Shown: positions 1 to 10,180, counted from the stretch's first letter. The stretch: DNA of 64,000 nucleotides from Flavobacteriales bacterium (GCA_022447625.1 JAKVAX010000006.1:62001-126000), one strand, 5' to 3'. Program-made: numbers and translations. The notes: generated by a model from the letters alone, not told the origin.

Positions 1-2254
1 TATTGATGGTCAATAGATTTGTGGATTGACCTTGGAAGGCTTGCACTGCCCTTCGCATATTCTGACCAATGGACCCTCCATAATTCTCTTGGAAGAGCTG
101 TCGGTAGAAGTTTTCGGTCCAGATATTCAAGTATCCCGGTGCGCCGAGATCACCTTTGGCAATGAATCCAATGACTCCAGCATTTGGCTCCAAAACGAAC
201 TCTTCGCTTGTGCGAAAATTTGTTGGCAAATGGATGTTTCCCGTGTAGCAACTATTACCAATCAAAAGCGGGTATTTGCCTTGATTATTATAGCTTCCAG
301 GAGAGTCAATGTTCACATCAAAACCAGTGCTTGATGCGTGTCCGAAAAAGGTCATCAGACTGACGCCCTCTTCAATCAATAGTGCAATGGAATCACTTAG
401 ATTGAGCTGAATGGGGTCTGTCGAAGTCTTGAAAAAACTATAGACGTCACCACCAAAGCAAGTGTCTTGCGCAATACCGCGGTAGGTGTTTAGGTAACCA
501 CTGAACAGCCCTTGCTCAAAACTGTTTCCACCACCACCGAAGTGAATGACCCGTTTCATCCAGTCAGAAGGCGGCTGCGCTTCGAGTTCAATGACTTTGT
601 TCAAGTAATCGAGAACGGTCTCAGAGTTCTCAGCAGCGAGTCGTCCGGTTGGAATAGCCATGTCGAGGTCAGAATCGTTGAGTCCTGAAGTAAAGGCGAT
701 ATCAGATGTTGGATAACCCCAACTCGGTACCAAGTTTCGTGCGTAGTTTGATGGGTTATTTCGCGCTCCTTGGGTGTTTGATATCTTCATTTCGAAGATC
801 GATTTTCCGATCAAGAAGAGGTGAGAAGGGTAGCTTTCCCAACTTTGAAGTAAGTGGTCACAGAATCGTCGAATCGCCAATGGGTGCTTCCAAACCCCAG
901 CGGCGTATTGCATGTACAACTCATCAACGCTGGCTACCAAGGCTTCCATGCCTTGAGTTTCGCGGTAGAAAGCGTAGTTGGTGGCCGCGTCTAACAATGA
1001 AGGATGGGCCACGATGACGAAGGCGCTATCTTGTTCCACAGCGGTATAATCTGTGAAGTACCCGCTTTGGTTGATGGGTTGAAGATTGGTGATTTCTTGC
1101 GCTAGCGCGGAATCGTACAGCAGTAATTCAGTGCCACTTGGATTATCTAGGAAGGGAACTAAACTGCGCCATTCAGCTTCAATGAGCGTGAGAGGAAGTG
1201 CTCGTTTTAGTCCGTTCGAAGTGATTTCATACAAGGCCGGGTTATCCCCATTGAAAACGATGTCGAGTCGACCTTCCGCGTTAGCGTCAAAATTCTTCAA
1301 CTGAAAACGGTGGAGCAAGGTCGCATTGAAGTTCGGCTGGCGTCCGTAACGCAATTCCATCCAACCTACCGAATGCCAGTCAGTAGCTACATCGAGGTCA
1401 TCGATGGAACGATGCGTGACTGTAGTAGCACCACCACCCAATTGATCAGCTGGGACGGTCCACTCAAAGCAATTGTGTTGATATCCCCAGTAGATGGTGT
1501 CAACGACTTGGTTGAAGTTATTTCCCCAACCAACCTGAAGGTGGTGGTTGTAGACACCCGAGGCAGACGATGCCGAGGCTGAAGTAGCCGTGAAGATAGC
1601 TTCAGGCGCCCCAGGTCCGTCATACATTTCAGGGTGTGGAATGGCATGTGAGCGTGTCGCACCTTGAGGGAATCGGGTGTCATACCATCCTTCTGCTTGC
1701 TCATAGAAAGGCAACGAAATACCGTTGTTGTCTTGCACGCCAAGCAAGTATTCCAAGTTAAAATCAAGCCTTGACCGCGAGGAAACCCAAGGTGCTTCGT
1801 TGTAATTGTCTAAAGTGCCTGATGGGATATAGTCTTGCGTTCTCAATGAAGGGCCAGGAGCCCAAGTCAGGAAATAATTGGCGGTGTCATTAAAGAGGCT
1901 GTAATTGGAATTGACCTGGTTTTGGGGCTGGTCGTAAGCCCATTGATCGAGCCACCCATCGTTCTTTTGAGCGTAAAACTGCAGGTAATCACCTGGTCCA
2001 AAACCATCATTGTTTTGGTCAATGACCTCCACAAATTGCTCTTGTCCTCTCCCGAAAAGCTTGATTTCATCAACGTTGATCCCATTGATTGGGAAGGCCG
2101 CTTGGGCCATTTCTTCGTAAGAAAGTTGGTACACGCCGTCTTCAACGACCTCAAATCGCCAATATTGACGGGAGTAGTCGATCCATTCATTTCCAAGCTG
2201 CCCAAAAGTGGGAAGTGAAAGAAGGCATAATATGATAGCAATAAAGCGCACCAC
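1..2254 (-). CDS. C25-family (gingipain-like) cysteine peptidase, PorU-type T9SS sortase homologue, partial
   Basis: The minus-strand reading frame stays open from about 2254 to the left edge, so the C-terminus is missing. A signal peptide (RFIAIILCLLSLPTFG, then Q) opens the protein. The N-terminal part contains the motif DGVYQLSY, typical of PorU-like proteins. The C25 catalytic pair is visible: His in MTFFGHASS (codon 340-338) and Cys in LLIGNSCYTG (codon 250-248). PorU in T9SS removes C-terminal sorting domains and attaches cargo to lipopolysaccharide at the cell surface. PorU2-like relatives of unknown role share this fold, so the exact subtype is uncertain. No ATG lies between the upstream in-frame TGA and the signal peptide; GTG at 2254 or 2251 is the likely start. 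A 13-mer repeat copy lies inside the gene at 1100-1112. Confidence 0.8.
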   Translation of the reverse strand, partial: MVRFIAIILCLLSLPTFGQLGNEWIDYSRQYWRFEVVEDGVYQLSYEEMAQAAFPINGINVDEIKLFGRGQEQFVEVIDQNNDGFGPGDYLQFYAQKNDGWLDQWAYDQPQNQVNSNYSLFNDTANYFLTWAPGPSLRTQDYIPSGTLDNYNEAPWVSSRSRLDFNLEYLLGVQDNNGISLPFYEQAEGWYDTRFPQGATRSHAIPHPEMYDGPGAPEAIFTATSASASSASGVYNHHLQVGWGNNFNQVVDTIYWGYQHNCFEWTVPADQLGGGATTVTHRSIDDLDVATDWHSVGWMELRYGRQPNFNATLLHRFQLKNFDANAEGRLDIVFNGDNPALYEITSNGLKRALPLTLIEAEWRSLVPFLDNPSGTELLLYDSALAQEITNLQPINQSGYFTDYTAVEQDSAFVIVAHPSLLDAATNYAFYRETQGMEALVASVDELYMQYAAGVWKHPLAIRRFCDHLLQSWESYPSHLFLIGKSIFEMKISNTQGARNNPSNYARNLVPSWGYPTSDIAFTSGLNDSDLDMAIPTGRLAAENSETVLDYLNKVIELEAQPPSDWMKRVIHFGGGGNSFEQGLFSGYLNTYRGIAQDTCFGGDVYSFFKTSTDPIQLNLSDSIALLIEEGVSLMTFFGHASSTGFDVNIDSPGSYNNQGKYPLLIGNSCYTGNIHLPTNFRTSEEFVLEPNAGVIGFIAKGDLGAPGYLNIWTENFYRQLFQENYGGSIGQNMRRAVQAFQGQSTNLLTIN
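1100..1112 (+). repeat. 13-mer repeat CGCTAGCGCGGAA, copy 1
   Basis: Exact copy inside the PorU-like gene, antisense to it; on the gene strand it encodes DSALAQ. Confidence 0.95.
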
Positions 2255-2584
<330 letters not shown>

Positions 2585-3319
2585 ATGATCATTGTCCTTC
2601 TTCGTTTGGTCTTGTTTCCTTTGACTACCCTGATGTGTTCTTTGTTGGGACTGATAGTTCGCGGATTGGGCTTTGGTCATTCAGCGGTGTATCGTGTGTT
2701 TTTGTTGTGGCGGTGGTTGCAACACAAAATCATGAATGTTGAAGTGATTTCTGAGGGAGAGATTCCGCAGCATGGAGCCATCATTATGGCGAATCACCGC
2801 TCTTATCTTGATATCATTATGATTCCATCGTTGACGCCTGTGGTGTACGTGGCGAAAGCGAGTGTGCGCAAGTGGCCAATTGTTGGTTGGGGAGGTGATG
2901 CTATGCGTACGATTTGGGTGGATCGAGGAAATAAAGAGAGTCGAAATGAGACGCGAAATGCCATTATGGACCGCTTGGAAGAAGACCTCAGTGTAATTGT
3001 TTATCCTGAAGGAACGACCTCCGTAGGTCCAGGTGTGTTGGATTTTAAGCCGGGTATGTTTCACGCTATCGCGGGAAGCGATTTGAGCATTATTCCGGTG
3101 GCGATTGAATATGAAAATCCGAAAATCGCTTGTGTGGATGATGACCTCTTTATTCCGCACTTTTTGCGGGAATTTAGGTCGTGCAAAACACGCGTTAAAG
3201 TAGCCTTCGGAGAACCGGTTTCAGGTGAAGACGGAGCGGAGATCCGCACCCAAGTCCAAGGGTGGATTGAGGAGCGAACGCGCACCTTTCGGAAGGAGTG
3301 GGATGAAGGACGTTCTTAA
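2585..3319 (+). CDS. plsC: 1-acyl-sn-glycerol-3-phosphate acyltransferase
   Basis: The 244-residue protein has the PlsC acyltransferase signature: the HX4D motif NHRSYLD (His71, Asp76) and the later substrate-binding motif YPEGTTS. A hydrophobic N-terminus of about 30 residues would anchor it in the inner membrane. PlsC adds the second acyl chain to lysophosphatidic acid, giving phosphatidic acid for phospholipid synthesis. Length fits the family. The ATG at 2585 follows the repeat-rich gap. aspS follows 55 bases later behind its own promoter box, so the two need not be co-transcribed. Ornithine-lipid or other lysolipid acyltransferases share the same fold, so the exact acceptor is inferred. 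Confidence 0.85.
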   Translation: MIIVLLRLVLFPLTTLMCSLLGLIVRGLGFGHSAVYRVFLLWRWLQHKIMNVEVISEGEIPQHGAIIMANHRSYLDIIMIPSLTPVVYVAKASVRKWPIVGWGGDAMRTIWVDRGNKESRNETRNAIMDRLEEDLSVIVYPEGTTSVGPGVLDFKPGMFHAIAGSDLSIIPVAIEYENPKIACVDDDLFIPHFLREFRSCKTRVKVAFGEPVSGEDGAEIRTQVQGWIEERTRTFRKEWDEGRS

Positions 3320-3346
3320 TCGCTTCCACATTCCTTGATAAAGCCG

Positions 3347-3354
3347 TAAATTTG
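3347..3354 (+). promoter_or_regulatory. TAnnTTTG -7 box of aspS
   Basis: TAAATTTG matches the Bacteroidota sigma-A -7 consensus TAnnTTTG and lies 20 bases before the aspS ATG, implying a short leader. TTGATAA at 3336-3342 may contribute an upstream element. Confidence 0.55.
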
Positions 3355-3374
3355 CCGCTCTAAAACAAGCTGCT

Positions 3375-5138
3375 ATGCATCGTTCGCATACCTGCGGAGA
3401 ACTCCGCATCGACCATGTTTCTCAGGAAGTAACCCTTAGTGGATGGGTTCAACGTTCACGTGACCTTGGAGGGATGACCTTCGTCGATCTTCGTGATCGC
3501 TACGGAATCACTCAGTTGGCATTCAATATGGATTCACGTGCTGAGCTCTGTGAACAAGCCCGCAAACTCGGACGAGAGTTCGTGATTAAGGCCACGGGGA
3601 CAGTGATCGAACGAAGCAGCAAGAATAAGAACATCCCAACAGGTGAGATTGAAATTGATGTGACTTCATTGGAAGTACTCAATGCTTCAAAGACACCTCC
3701 ATTCACCATCGAAGATGAAACAGATGGTGGGGATGACCTTCGTATGCAATACCGCTACCTTGATCTTCGTCGTGGTCCGGTCATGAGCAACTTGATGTTG
3801 CGTCACCGCATGTCGATCGAAAGTCGCAAGTACTTGGATTCAATCGGGTTTATGGAAGTAGAGACTCCATACTTGATCAAATCGACACCAGAAGGGGCGC
3901 GAGATTTTGTTGTTCCTAGTCGTATGAACCCAGGTCAGTTCTACGCATTGCCACAGTCTCCACAGACGTTTAAGCAGCTCTTGATGGTTTCAGGGTACGA
4001 TAAGTACTACCAAATCGTCAAGTGTTTCCGTGATGAAGACCTTCGTGCTGACCGTCAGCCGGAGTTCACACAGATTGACTGCGAGATGGCTTTCGTTGAG
4101 CAGGAAGATGTGCTCAACACTTTTGAAGGAATGGTTCGTCACCTATTCCAAGAAGTGAAAGGAATTGAAGTTCCTGAGTTCCCTCGCATGACATACGCTG
4201 AGGCCATGGAGCAATACGGTTCTGATAAGCCAGATATCCGCTTCGATATGAAGTTCGTGGATATGGCGCCTGTGACCAAAGACAAAGGATTCAATGTATT
4301 CGATAGTGCTGAGGCAGTGCTAGGAATCGTAGCTCCGGGATGTGCGGAATACTCACGCAAGCAGTTGGATGCCCTGACGAATTTCGTGAAGCGTCCACAG
4401 ATTGGTGCGAAAGGATTGGTGTATTGCAAGGTGAATGCTGACGGTACATTCAAATCAAGTGTCGACAAGTTCTACTCACAAGAAGATCAAAAAGCATGGA
4501 TGGAGCACACAGGTGCGAAAGAAGGTGACTTGATCTTGATCTTGAGTGGAGATCTAGAAAAAACACGTAAGCAACTGAACGAGCTTCGACTTCATATGGG
4601 TAGTGAGCTTGGATTACGTGATCCAGAGGTGTTCAAACCGTTGTGGGTTGTTGACTTCCCACTTCTTGAATGGGATGAAGATACAGAGCGTTACCACGCG
4701 ATGCACCACCCATTCACTTCACCAAAGCCTGAGCATATGGACATCTTGGAGTCAGATCCAGGAAAGGTAAATGCGAATGCGTATGATATGGTGATCAATG
4801 GTGTTGAAATTGGTGGTGGATCTATTCGTATTCACGATCGTGGAATTCAGTCAAGTATGTTCGACCTTCTTGGATTCACTAAGGAAGAAGCATTGGCTCA
4901 GTTTGGCTTCTTGATGAATGCCTTTGAATACGGAGCACCTCCACACGGTGGATTGGCGCTTGGGTTTGACCGCCTATGTTCACTCTTCGGTGGAAGTGAT
5001 TCCATCCGTGATTTCATCGCCTTCCCGAAAAACAACTCTGGACGTGACGTGATGATTGATGCTCCTGCACCGGTCGATCAAGCACAGCTAGATGAACTAT
5101 TCCTCGATTCAACTGCTCCGCAGGGGGAAGAGGCGTAA
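3375..5138 (+). CDS. aspS: aspartyl-tRNA synthetase
   Basis: The 587-residue class II aminoacyl-tRNA synthetase charges tRNA-Asp with aspartate. An N-terminal OB-fold anticodon-binding domain (to about residue 105, with [11 protein letters not shown]) leads into the catalytic core. Class II motif 2 appears as [14 protein letters not shown] and motif 3 as GLALGFDRL near the C-terminus. The GAD insertion domain of bacterial-type AspRS fills the middle (about 280-420). Length is as expected for a bacterial enzyme. The ATG at 3375 sits just downstream of a TAAATTTG box. The radical-SAM gene begins 16 bases after the stop and may be co-transcribed. Confidence 0.97.
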   Translation: MHRSHTCGELRIDHVSQEVTLSGWVQRSRDLGGMTFVDLRDRYGITQLAFNMDSRAELCEQARKLGREFVIKATGTVIERSSKNKNIPTGEIEIDVTSLEVLNASKTPPFTIEDETDGGDDLRMQYRYLDLRRGPVMSNLMLRHRMSIESRKYLDSIGFMEVETPYLIKSTPEGARDFVVPSRMNPGQFYALPQSPQTFKQLLMVSGYDKYYQIVKCFRDEDLRADRQPEFTQIDCEMAFVEQEDVLNTFEGMVRHLFQEVKGIEVPEFPRMTYAEAMEQYGSDKPDIRFDMKFVDMAPVTKDKGFNVFDSAEAVLGIVAPGCAEYSRKQLDALTNFVKRPQIGAKGLVYCKVNADGTFKSSVDKFYSQEDQKAWMEHTGAKEGDLILILSGDLEKTRKQLNELRLHMGSELGLRDPEVFKPLWVVDFPLLEWDEDTERYHAMHHPFTSPKPEHMDILESDPGKVNANAYDMVINGVEIGGGSIRIHDRGIQSSMFDLLGFTKEEALAQFGFLMNAFEYGAPPHGGLALGFDRLCSLFGGSDSIRDFIAFPKNNSGRDVMIDAPAPVDQAQLDELFLDSTAPQGEEA

Positions 5139-5154
5139 GTCCTAACTTTCGGAC

Positions 5155-7335
5155 ATGCTACTGCTCATTCCACCACTTACCCAGCTGAATACGCCCTATC
5201 CGGCAACAGCATACTTGAAAGGGTTTTTGTTTGAACAGGGCTATTCTGTACACCAAGGCGATTTAGGATTAGACTTGATTCTGGAACTTTTCACGAAAGA
5301 AGGGCTTTCAGAGATTTTCGATCAACTTGTTGAACTCCAGCAGACAGAAGGACTAGACATCGAAGTATCAGAGATGCTTCGCAAACGTCGGTTGTATGAG
5401 AATACGATCGAGACGGTTGTTGGCTTCCTTCAACACAAGCACGAGACTATTGCTTATCGCATTGCCCAGCGGAACTTCCTTCCAGAAGGGGCACGTTTTC
5501 AAGCGGTAACAGATCTGGAATGGTACTTTGGAACGAATAGCGTTCAAGACCAAGCTCGTTACCTCTGCAGTCTCTACTTAGAAGATCTTGTTGATATGAT
5601 AGGGGCCAGCGTTGGACCACATTTAGAGATCTCAAAATATGCAGAACGTATTGGTCGAACCGCTAGCAGTTTCGAGCCGATTAAGGAAGAGCTAGACTTT
5701 GAACCGAACCTTGTCGATCTCAAGTTGCAAGAGATGGTGGCGCGTTATTTTGAGAATGAAGCTCACAAAGTGGTTGGATTCACTGTCCCATTTGGTGGGA
5801 ACCTATACGGCGCCTTGAAGTGTGCGCAATGGATTCGTCAATACCACCCTGAAACTAAGATTATCCTAGGCGGCGGTTATGCCAACACAGAACTTCGTGA
5901 TTTGTCCGATCCTCAGGTATTCGACTACATCGACTATATCACTTTGGACGATGGTGAAGGTCCGATCTTGGCCTTGCTTAAGCATCTAGAAGACCCAGAA
6001 AAGCATCCTCATCTGAAACGTACTTTCCATCGCAAGGAAGGAGAGGTGGTGTTCCAAGATGACCTAGTAGGCGGTGACTTTGGGCATGCGACCTTACCAG
6101 CACCAGACTATTCTGGCCTGCGGATGGATGAATACCTCTCCATGTTCGATATGCCAAATCCAATGAACCGACTTTGGAATGACGGTCGCTGGAACAAAAT
6201 GACCATCGCACATGGATGCTACTGGAAACGATGCAGTTTTTGTGACGTTACTTTAGACTATATCGGTCGGTTCGATGAAGCTCCGGCTTCCAAGCTGGTT
6301 GATCGAATGGAGCAGGTGATGGCCCAAACCGGCGAATCTGGATTCCACTTTGTTGACGAGGCTGCGCCTCCGTTAGCCATGCGTGATTTGGCCATGGAAA
6401 TCTTGAAACGAGGTATTCAAGTGAGTTGGTGGACAAACATCCGGTTCGAGAAGACCTTTACTCCTGATTTATGTCGACTACTTGCAGCCAGCGGGTGCAT
6501 CGCTGTGACTGGCGGACTAGAAGTGGCTAGTGATCGATTGCTAGCACTGATGGAAAAGGGAGTGACAATTGACCAGGTCTCACGGGTGACTAAAGCCTTC
6601 AGTGATGCCGGAATCTTGGTGCACGCGTATTTGATGTATGGTTTCCCAACTGAAACTGAACAAGAGACCATAGATTCATTGGAAGTTGTTCGTCAGTTAT
6701 TCGAAGCAAAGGTTGTGCAATCGGCTTTCTGGCATCAATTCGCCATGACAGCCCATTCACCCGTGGGGAAGAATCCGGGTAAGTACCAAGTGATAAGAAC
6801 CGGTCCTGAATTCATGGGCTTCGCTAATAATGATCTTTACCATGAAGATCCAACAGGTGCTGATCATGAGGAATATGGTGAAGGTTTGCGCAAGGCACTC
6901 TACAACTACATGCATGATAACGGGCTAGACTTCCCTTTGCAAGAGTTCTTCGATTTCCCGATTCCTGCACCAACCGTTCCGCGTAAGCGAATTCAAAAAG
7001 CCCTCAAACAGCGCGAAGAGAGCATTCTGAAAATACCTGGATACCGATTCTTTCAGCATGGTGTCTTATTGACTGAGGTGGGACGAAAGAAAGGTCAGGT
7101 CAAAGTCGAAATGCAGGGCAATGGCCGATTTGAGGAGTTTAGCCTGCCTGAGGAAGTTGTCCTCGATTTGAACTCAAAATGGGCAGCCACAGCCATGTAT
7201 CTCGGGGAAGGTATAGAGGTGAAAGCGACTCTTGAAACATGGGCTGTGATGCTTGGAGTCTCTGCGGATAAGATTCTCGAAACCGAATGGTTCAAAGCCC
7301 TTAGCCGCAATGGTCTATGGACGATCCGTTGCTGA
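5155..7335 (+). CDS. B12-binding-domain radical SAM protein
   Basis: The 726-residue protein has an N-terminal cobalamin-binding-like region (about 1-300, with VGFTVPFGGNLYGAL and KIILGGGYANTEL) and a radical SAM core. The cluster cysteines read GCYWKRCSFC: Cys355, Cys360 and Cys363, a CX4CX2C spacing instead of the usual CX3CX2C. FVDEAAP, GGLEVASDRLL and YLMYGFPTET are typical core strands of BchE-like enzymes. A C-terminal region of about 150 residues is unassigned. Such enzymes usually do radical methylation or ring chemistry; the substrate cannot be told from sequence. The gene lies 16 bases after aspS. Its last 21 bases overlap the convergent downstream gene. Confidence 0.8.
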   Translation: MLLLIPPLTQLNTPYPATAYLKGFLFEQGYSVHQGDLGLDLILELFTKEGLSEIFDQLVELQQTEGLDIEVSEMLRKRRLYENTIETVVGFLQHKHETIAYRIAQRNFLPEGARFQAVTDLEWYFGTNSVQDQARYLCSLYLEDLVDMIGASVGPHLEISKYAERIGRTASSFEPIKEELDFEPNLVDLKLQEMVARYFENEAHKVVGFTVPFGGNLYGALKCAQWIRQYHPETKIILGGGYANTELRDLSDPQVFDYIDYITLDDGEGPILALLKHLEDPEKHPHLKRTFHRKEGEVVFQDDLVGGDFGHATLPAPDYSGLRMDEYLSMFDMPNPMNRLWNDGRWNKMTIAHGCYWKRCSFCDVTLDYIGRFDEAPASKLVDRMEQVMAQTGESGFHFVDEAAPPLAMRDLAMEILKRGIQVSWWTNIRFEKTFTPDLCRLLAASGCIAVTGGLEVASDRLLALMEKGVTIDQVSRVTKAFSDAGILVHAYLMYGFPTETEQETIDSLEVVRQLFEAKVVQSAFWHQFAMTAHSPVGKNPGKYQVIRTGPEFMGFANNDLYHEDPTGADHEEYGEGLRKALYNYMHDNGLDFPLQEFFDFPIPAPTVPRKRIQKALKQREESILKIPGYRFFQHGVLLTEVGRKKGQVKVEMQGNGRFEEFSLPEEVVLDLNSKWAATAMYLGEGIEVKATLETWAVMLGVSADKILETEWFKALSRNGLWTIRC

Positions 7336-7971
7336 TTGCTTCCGTTTCCAAGTCTCGTAAGTTTCAAGCCAAAACTCTGCTTGATCAAGTGCAGCTTCAC
7401 CATTGATATTGTCCCAGTAGCAATTCCAATTTCCCTGCAGCGACTCTTGTGTATAGAGCGAATCGGCCTGAAAATAGCCCCTAAGTTGCATGTGGATTGT
7501 ACCACACGATCCCATACGCGAGCTATTGGTATAGTCATGGCAGTAATAGATGAGTTCGTTGTCTTTGTAAACGAATTCTCTAGTGCCTTCTGAAATAGTA
7601 TAAGGAGCCGCTCCCAACAGATCTCCCAAACCAGGGTTGGTCACCACACCAACGAGTTCGCCGTCTTTTTCTCTAAAGAATACTGAGCTTGATTCGATGG
7701 GTAAATAGCCTTCTAGCGTGGACTTTGAAGTGACCTTTTTAAGCTGATCATACTCGAGAATGTGAATGGTGTCGAGTTGGTCAATGAACTTATGACTATT
7801 CGCATATTCGAGAACTGAAGTGACGTATTCCTCATTTGACAATGAGGTGACGTACTTGGGGCCAAAAAGCCAAGTGGGGTCATCACTCTTTAAAAAAACA
7901 ATTGAGTTCGATTGGCATATTCCAGTCGTTGCAAGACTTAGTAATCCTGCGAATAGAAGCACTTTTTTCAT
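7315..7971 (-). CDS. secreted hypothetical protein
   Basis: The 218-residue protein starts with a clear signal peptide (KKVLLFAGLLSLATTGICQ). I do not recognise a domain in the rest. It contains two Cys (CHDYTNSSRMGSCG) and a Trp-rich C-terminal region (GNWNCYWDNINGEA). It is probably periplasmic or surface-exposed. It lies 12 bases downstream of the solute-binding-like gene on the same strand and could be co-transcribed. Its 3' end overlaps the convergent radical-SAM gene by 21 bases. Confidence 0.7.
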   Translation of the reverse strand: MKKVLLFAGLLSLATTGICQSNSIVFLKSDDPTWLFGPKYVTSLSNEEYVTSVLEYANSHKFIDQLDTIHILEYDQLKKVTSKSTLEGYLPIESSSVFFREKDGELVGVVTNPGLGDLLGAAPYTISEGTREFVYKDNELIYYCHDYTNSSRMGSCGTIHMQLRGYFQADSLYTQESLQGNWNCYWDNINGEAALDQAEFWLETYETWKRKQSATDRP

Positions 7972-7983
7972 GAAATCAACAGA

Positions 7984-8853
7984 CTATTCAGCAACGATGT
8001 AACTGAGTTCTTTGTCTGTCGGTACACGCTCAAGAATAGAAAGTTCATGCAAAGTGGAGGTGACCTTTTTCAATACATCTAAGTCAACCTTACCGTTCAC
8101 ACTGAAACGCACATCATTCAACCAATTCGTGGCTGACTCAAGAGACATTTCATAGATATGGGCAATCAGTTCAGCTCCTTCTTCGCCGCTGTATTGAAGG
8201 TTGAAAGCATATTCGCGAACAATCTCCATGGCTTTGTTAATGGCATCTTTTTTCTCTTCTTTAATCTCATTACGAACCACTGCAACGAAACTTGGCCAAG
8301 GGCTAGCGATTTCATCTACTAGTTTGAACTCACCATTTCTTACGAAAGGAAGCGTGATGAACTTCTCCCAGAGGAAACGTTGATCAGGAGTAGCCTTCAG
8401 TGCTTCACGAGCGCCATCGATGCCTCCTACTGGGTTGAAGTCGTCTTGAGATACCTTTTTTTCGTGCTGATCAGCATAGACGAAGGCCATCAGGTGAGAT
8501 CCTGAATAGAATCTACTGATGGCGAAAGGTGAATCTTCCAATCCTTGAGCGTCTTTTTCAGAACCACTTCCTGCGAACACACCCCAAACCAAAGGGCTAT
8601 CTACATAGGTCGAGTGGATGGTGCATTCGTTTCCTGTGAGGATACTCGTCAGCGCGCCTTCAGTTAGAAGCAAGGCCATGTCTACATCTCCATGATACAA
8701 AGCAGAGCTCATCGCTCCTGTTCCACCTGGCTCATCAATCCATTCGAGATCGATTCCCGCACTAGCGAAAGCGCCATCTTCAATAGCTAAGATCCAAGGG
8801 AGATTGAAGTGCTCAGGCACTCCAGTGATCACGATTTTTGTGTGTTCTGCCAT
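7984..8853 (-). CDS. substrate-binding-protein-like protein without signal peptide
   Basis: The 289-residue protein resembles the NMT1/SsuA/ThiY-type periplasmic-binding fold: VITGVPEHFNLPWILAIEDGAFASAG matches the usual N-terminal strand and helix and is followed by DVDMALLLTEGA and SPWPSFVAVVRNE. No signal peptide or lipobox is present; the protein begins MAEHTKIVITG. No ABC permease or ATPase gene lies nearby. It may be a cytosolic ligand sensor or a binding protein reused for enzymatic or regulatory work; that is inference. The ligand cannot be predicted. Confidence 0.7.
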   Translation of the reverse strand: MAEHTKIVITGVPEHFNLPWILAIEDGAFASAGIDLEWIDEPGGTGAMSSALYHGDVDMALLLTEGALTSILTGNECTIHSTYVDSPLVWGVFAGSGSEKDAQGLEDSPFAISRFYSGSHLMAFVYADQHEKKVSQDDFNPVGGIDGAREALKATPDQRFLWEKFITLPFVRNGEFKLVDEIASPWPSFVAVVRNEIKEEKKDAINKAMEIVREYAFNLQYSGEEGAELIAHIYEMSLESATNWLNDVRFSVNGKVDLDVLKKVTSTLHELSILERVPTDKELSYIVAE

Positions 8854-9018
8854 GAAGTAAAATTACGACTGAAACATGAAAGAGCAGGTGCATCTTGGGG
8901 TGGAAATTCGACAGACTACTATGTCATAGTTACCAAGTGCTCATTCCATCTAAGAAATGGTGAATTCTCAACCTTCTTTTGTACCAAGAAACTGAATGCT
9001 AATAATTATACATCACTC

Positions 9019-9549
9019 ATGAAAAAGACTATTCTATCAGCTGCAATCGTGGCAATCTTTGCGCTGTTTTCAAGCAATCTGACCGCACAGATATCGGTTA
9101 CTGGAAACCTCGGAATGCAACAATTGGTAGGGGAGAATATCGATTCAGATCCACTGTTTGGATTTGGATTAGAGGGTAAATACGATATCGATGAAAGTCT
9201 GCGTGTTGGGCTTGGTTTTGGAAGCTACAGCACAAAGGATGAATTCCTGGGAATTGAATTCCGTTCGTTTGTTCGTCCGCTGTATGTTCTTGGCGAATAC
9301 ACCTTCATGGAAGGGCCATTCTCTCCATATGCAGGACTTAACCTCGGTTTATACACTTTTGGAGCGAAAGTAGAAGATGAAAGAAATTCTGATTCGTACT
9401 TCGGAGTGGCGCCATTGGTAGGTGCGAACTACTTTGTGACAGATAATATTGGTATCAATGCGAATGCTCGTTTCACAGTCGTTTTTGGTGAAGATGATAC
9501 AGCGAATTTGTTGGGAATCGGCATTGGCGCAACCTACTTGATAGACTAA
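9019..9549 (+). CDS. outer-membrane beta-barrel protein
   Basis: The 176-residue protein begins with a signal peptide (KKTILSAAIVAIFALFSSN) cleaved near LTAQ. The mature part alternates short strands rich in Gly and aromatic residues (GLGFGSYSTKD, YAGLNLGLYTFG, GIGIGATYLID), a pattern of small 8-stranded OMP_b-brl barrels. The ATG at 9019 is chosen because the signal peptide starts there; the open frame upstream has no coding character. A strong terminator follows. The next gene encodes a related but disrupted barrel. The specific role is unknown. Confidence 0.8.
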   Translation: MKKTILSAAIVAIFALFSSNLTAQISVTGNLGMQQLVGENIDSDPLFGFGLEGKYDIDESLRVGLGFGSYSTKDEFLGIEFRSFVRPLYVLGEYTFMEGPFSPYAGLNLGLYTFGAKVEDERNSDSYFGVAPLVGANYFVTDNIGINANARFTVVFGEDDTANLLGIGIGATYLID

Positions 9550-9571
9550 TTGGAATTGAGATAATCAATTG

Positions 9572-9598
9572 AAAAGCAACCATATGGGTGCTTTTTTT
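9572..9598 (+). terminator. rho-independent terminator after the barrel gene
   Basis: AAAAGCAACC, an ATAT loop and GGGTGCTTTT form a stem with one mismatch, ending in a run of T. It follows the stop codon at 9549 by about 20 bases. Confidence 0.8.
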
Positions 9599-9659
9599 GG
9601 CAGTTTATTTGAGTAATTGAGCATGGAGTTGCAGCCTAACAGCCACAAAAACAACATCT

Positions 9660-10180
9660 ATGAAAGCGCTCTTGTCTGGGGTAGCCCTGGTCTTTTGCTG
9701 CCTTTCGTGTACCGCTCAATATGAATTTAATGCCATTGGAGGTGGGTTGTCTTATATGAAATCTCTCTCCGAAAAGCGCAGTGGTTTTGGATACCAAGCG
9801 GGATTTGGAGGAGAAATTAAAGAGAATTGGTTTCTCAGTCTTGGCTATGGTAATTACAGCTCGATTGAGAGTGTTGATCCACGGGTTCCTGCGAATTACA
9901 ACGTAGAGAAGTACCGTTTAGGTGTTCTTTATTTGATACCCAAAGGGAAGGTCAAGCCGCGTTCTTCGGAATGAGTGTTGCATATGTAACAGAGGAAGTG
10001 AAATTATTGGATCGAAAACGAAATATGTTTTTGGTCGGGCCGCAGGTCGGGCTTTCGCTGACGACGGAAGGGCGATGGACTACTGGGGTGAGTTTAATTT
10101 ATTATAAGGTGTTGGGGGCGGAGTCTTCGGATTGGTTGTTCCCGCAGGTTGGACTGGCCTACAGAATCACTAAGAAGTAA
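9660..10180 (+). pseudogene. outer-membrane beta-barrel gene split by a frameshift
   Basis: A first frame (9660-9974, 104 aa) has a signal peptide (KALLSGVALVFCCLSCTAQ) and barrel strands such as FLSLGYGNYSS and YRLGVLYL. It ends at TGA in an ATGA overlap with a second frame (9971-10180, 69 aa), which continues with barrel strands (MFLVGPQVGLSLT, GLAYRITKK). Reading the second frame further upstream gives FDTQREGQAAFFGMSVAY, a plausible continuation, so one base has probably been lost around 9930-9965. Together the parts would make a barrel of about 173 residues, close to the upstream paralogue. Sequence error, real pseudogene or translational coupling are all possible. Confidence 0.6.

Noticed and set aside
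8299-8311. GGGCTAGCGATTT as a further 13-mer copy
   Set aside because: Only the CGCTAGC half matches; the CGGAA arm is absent.
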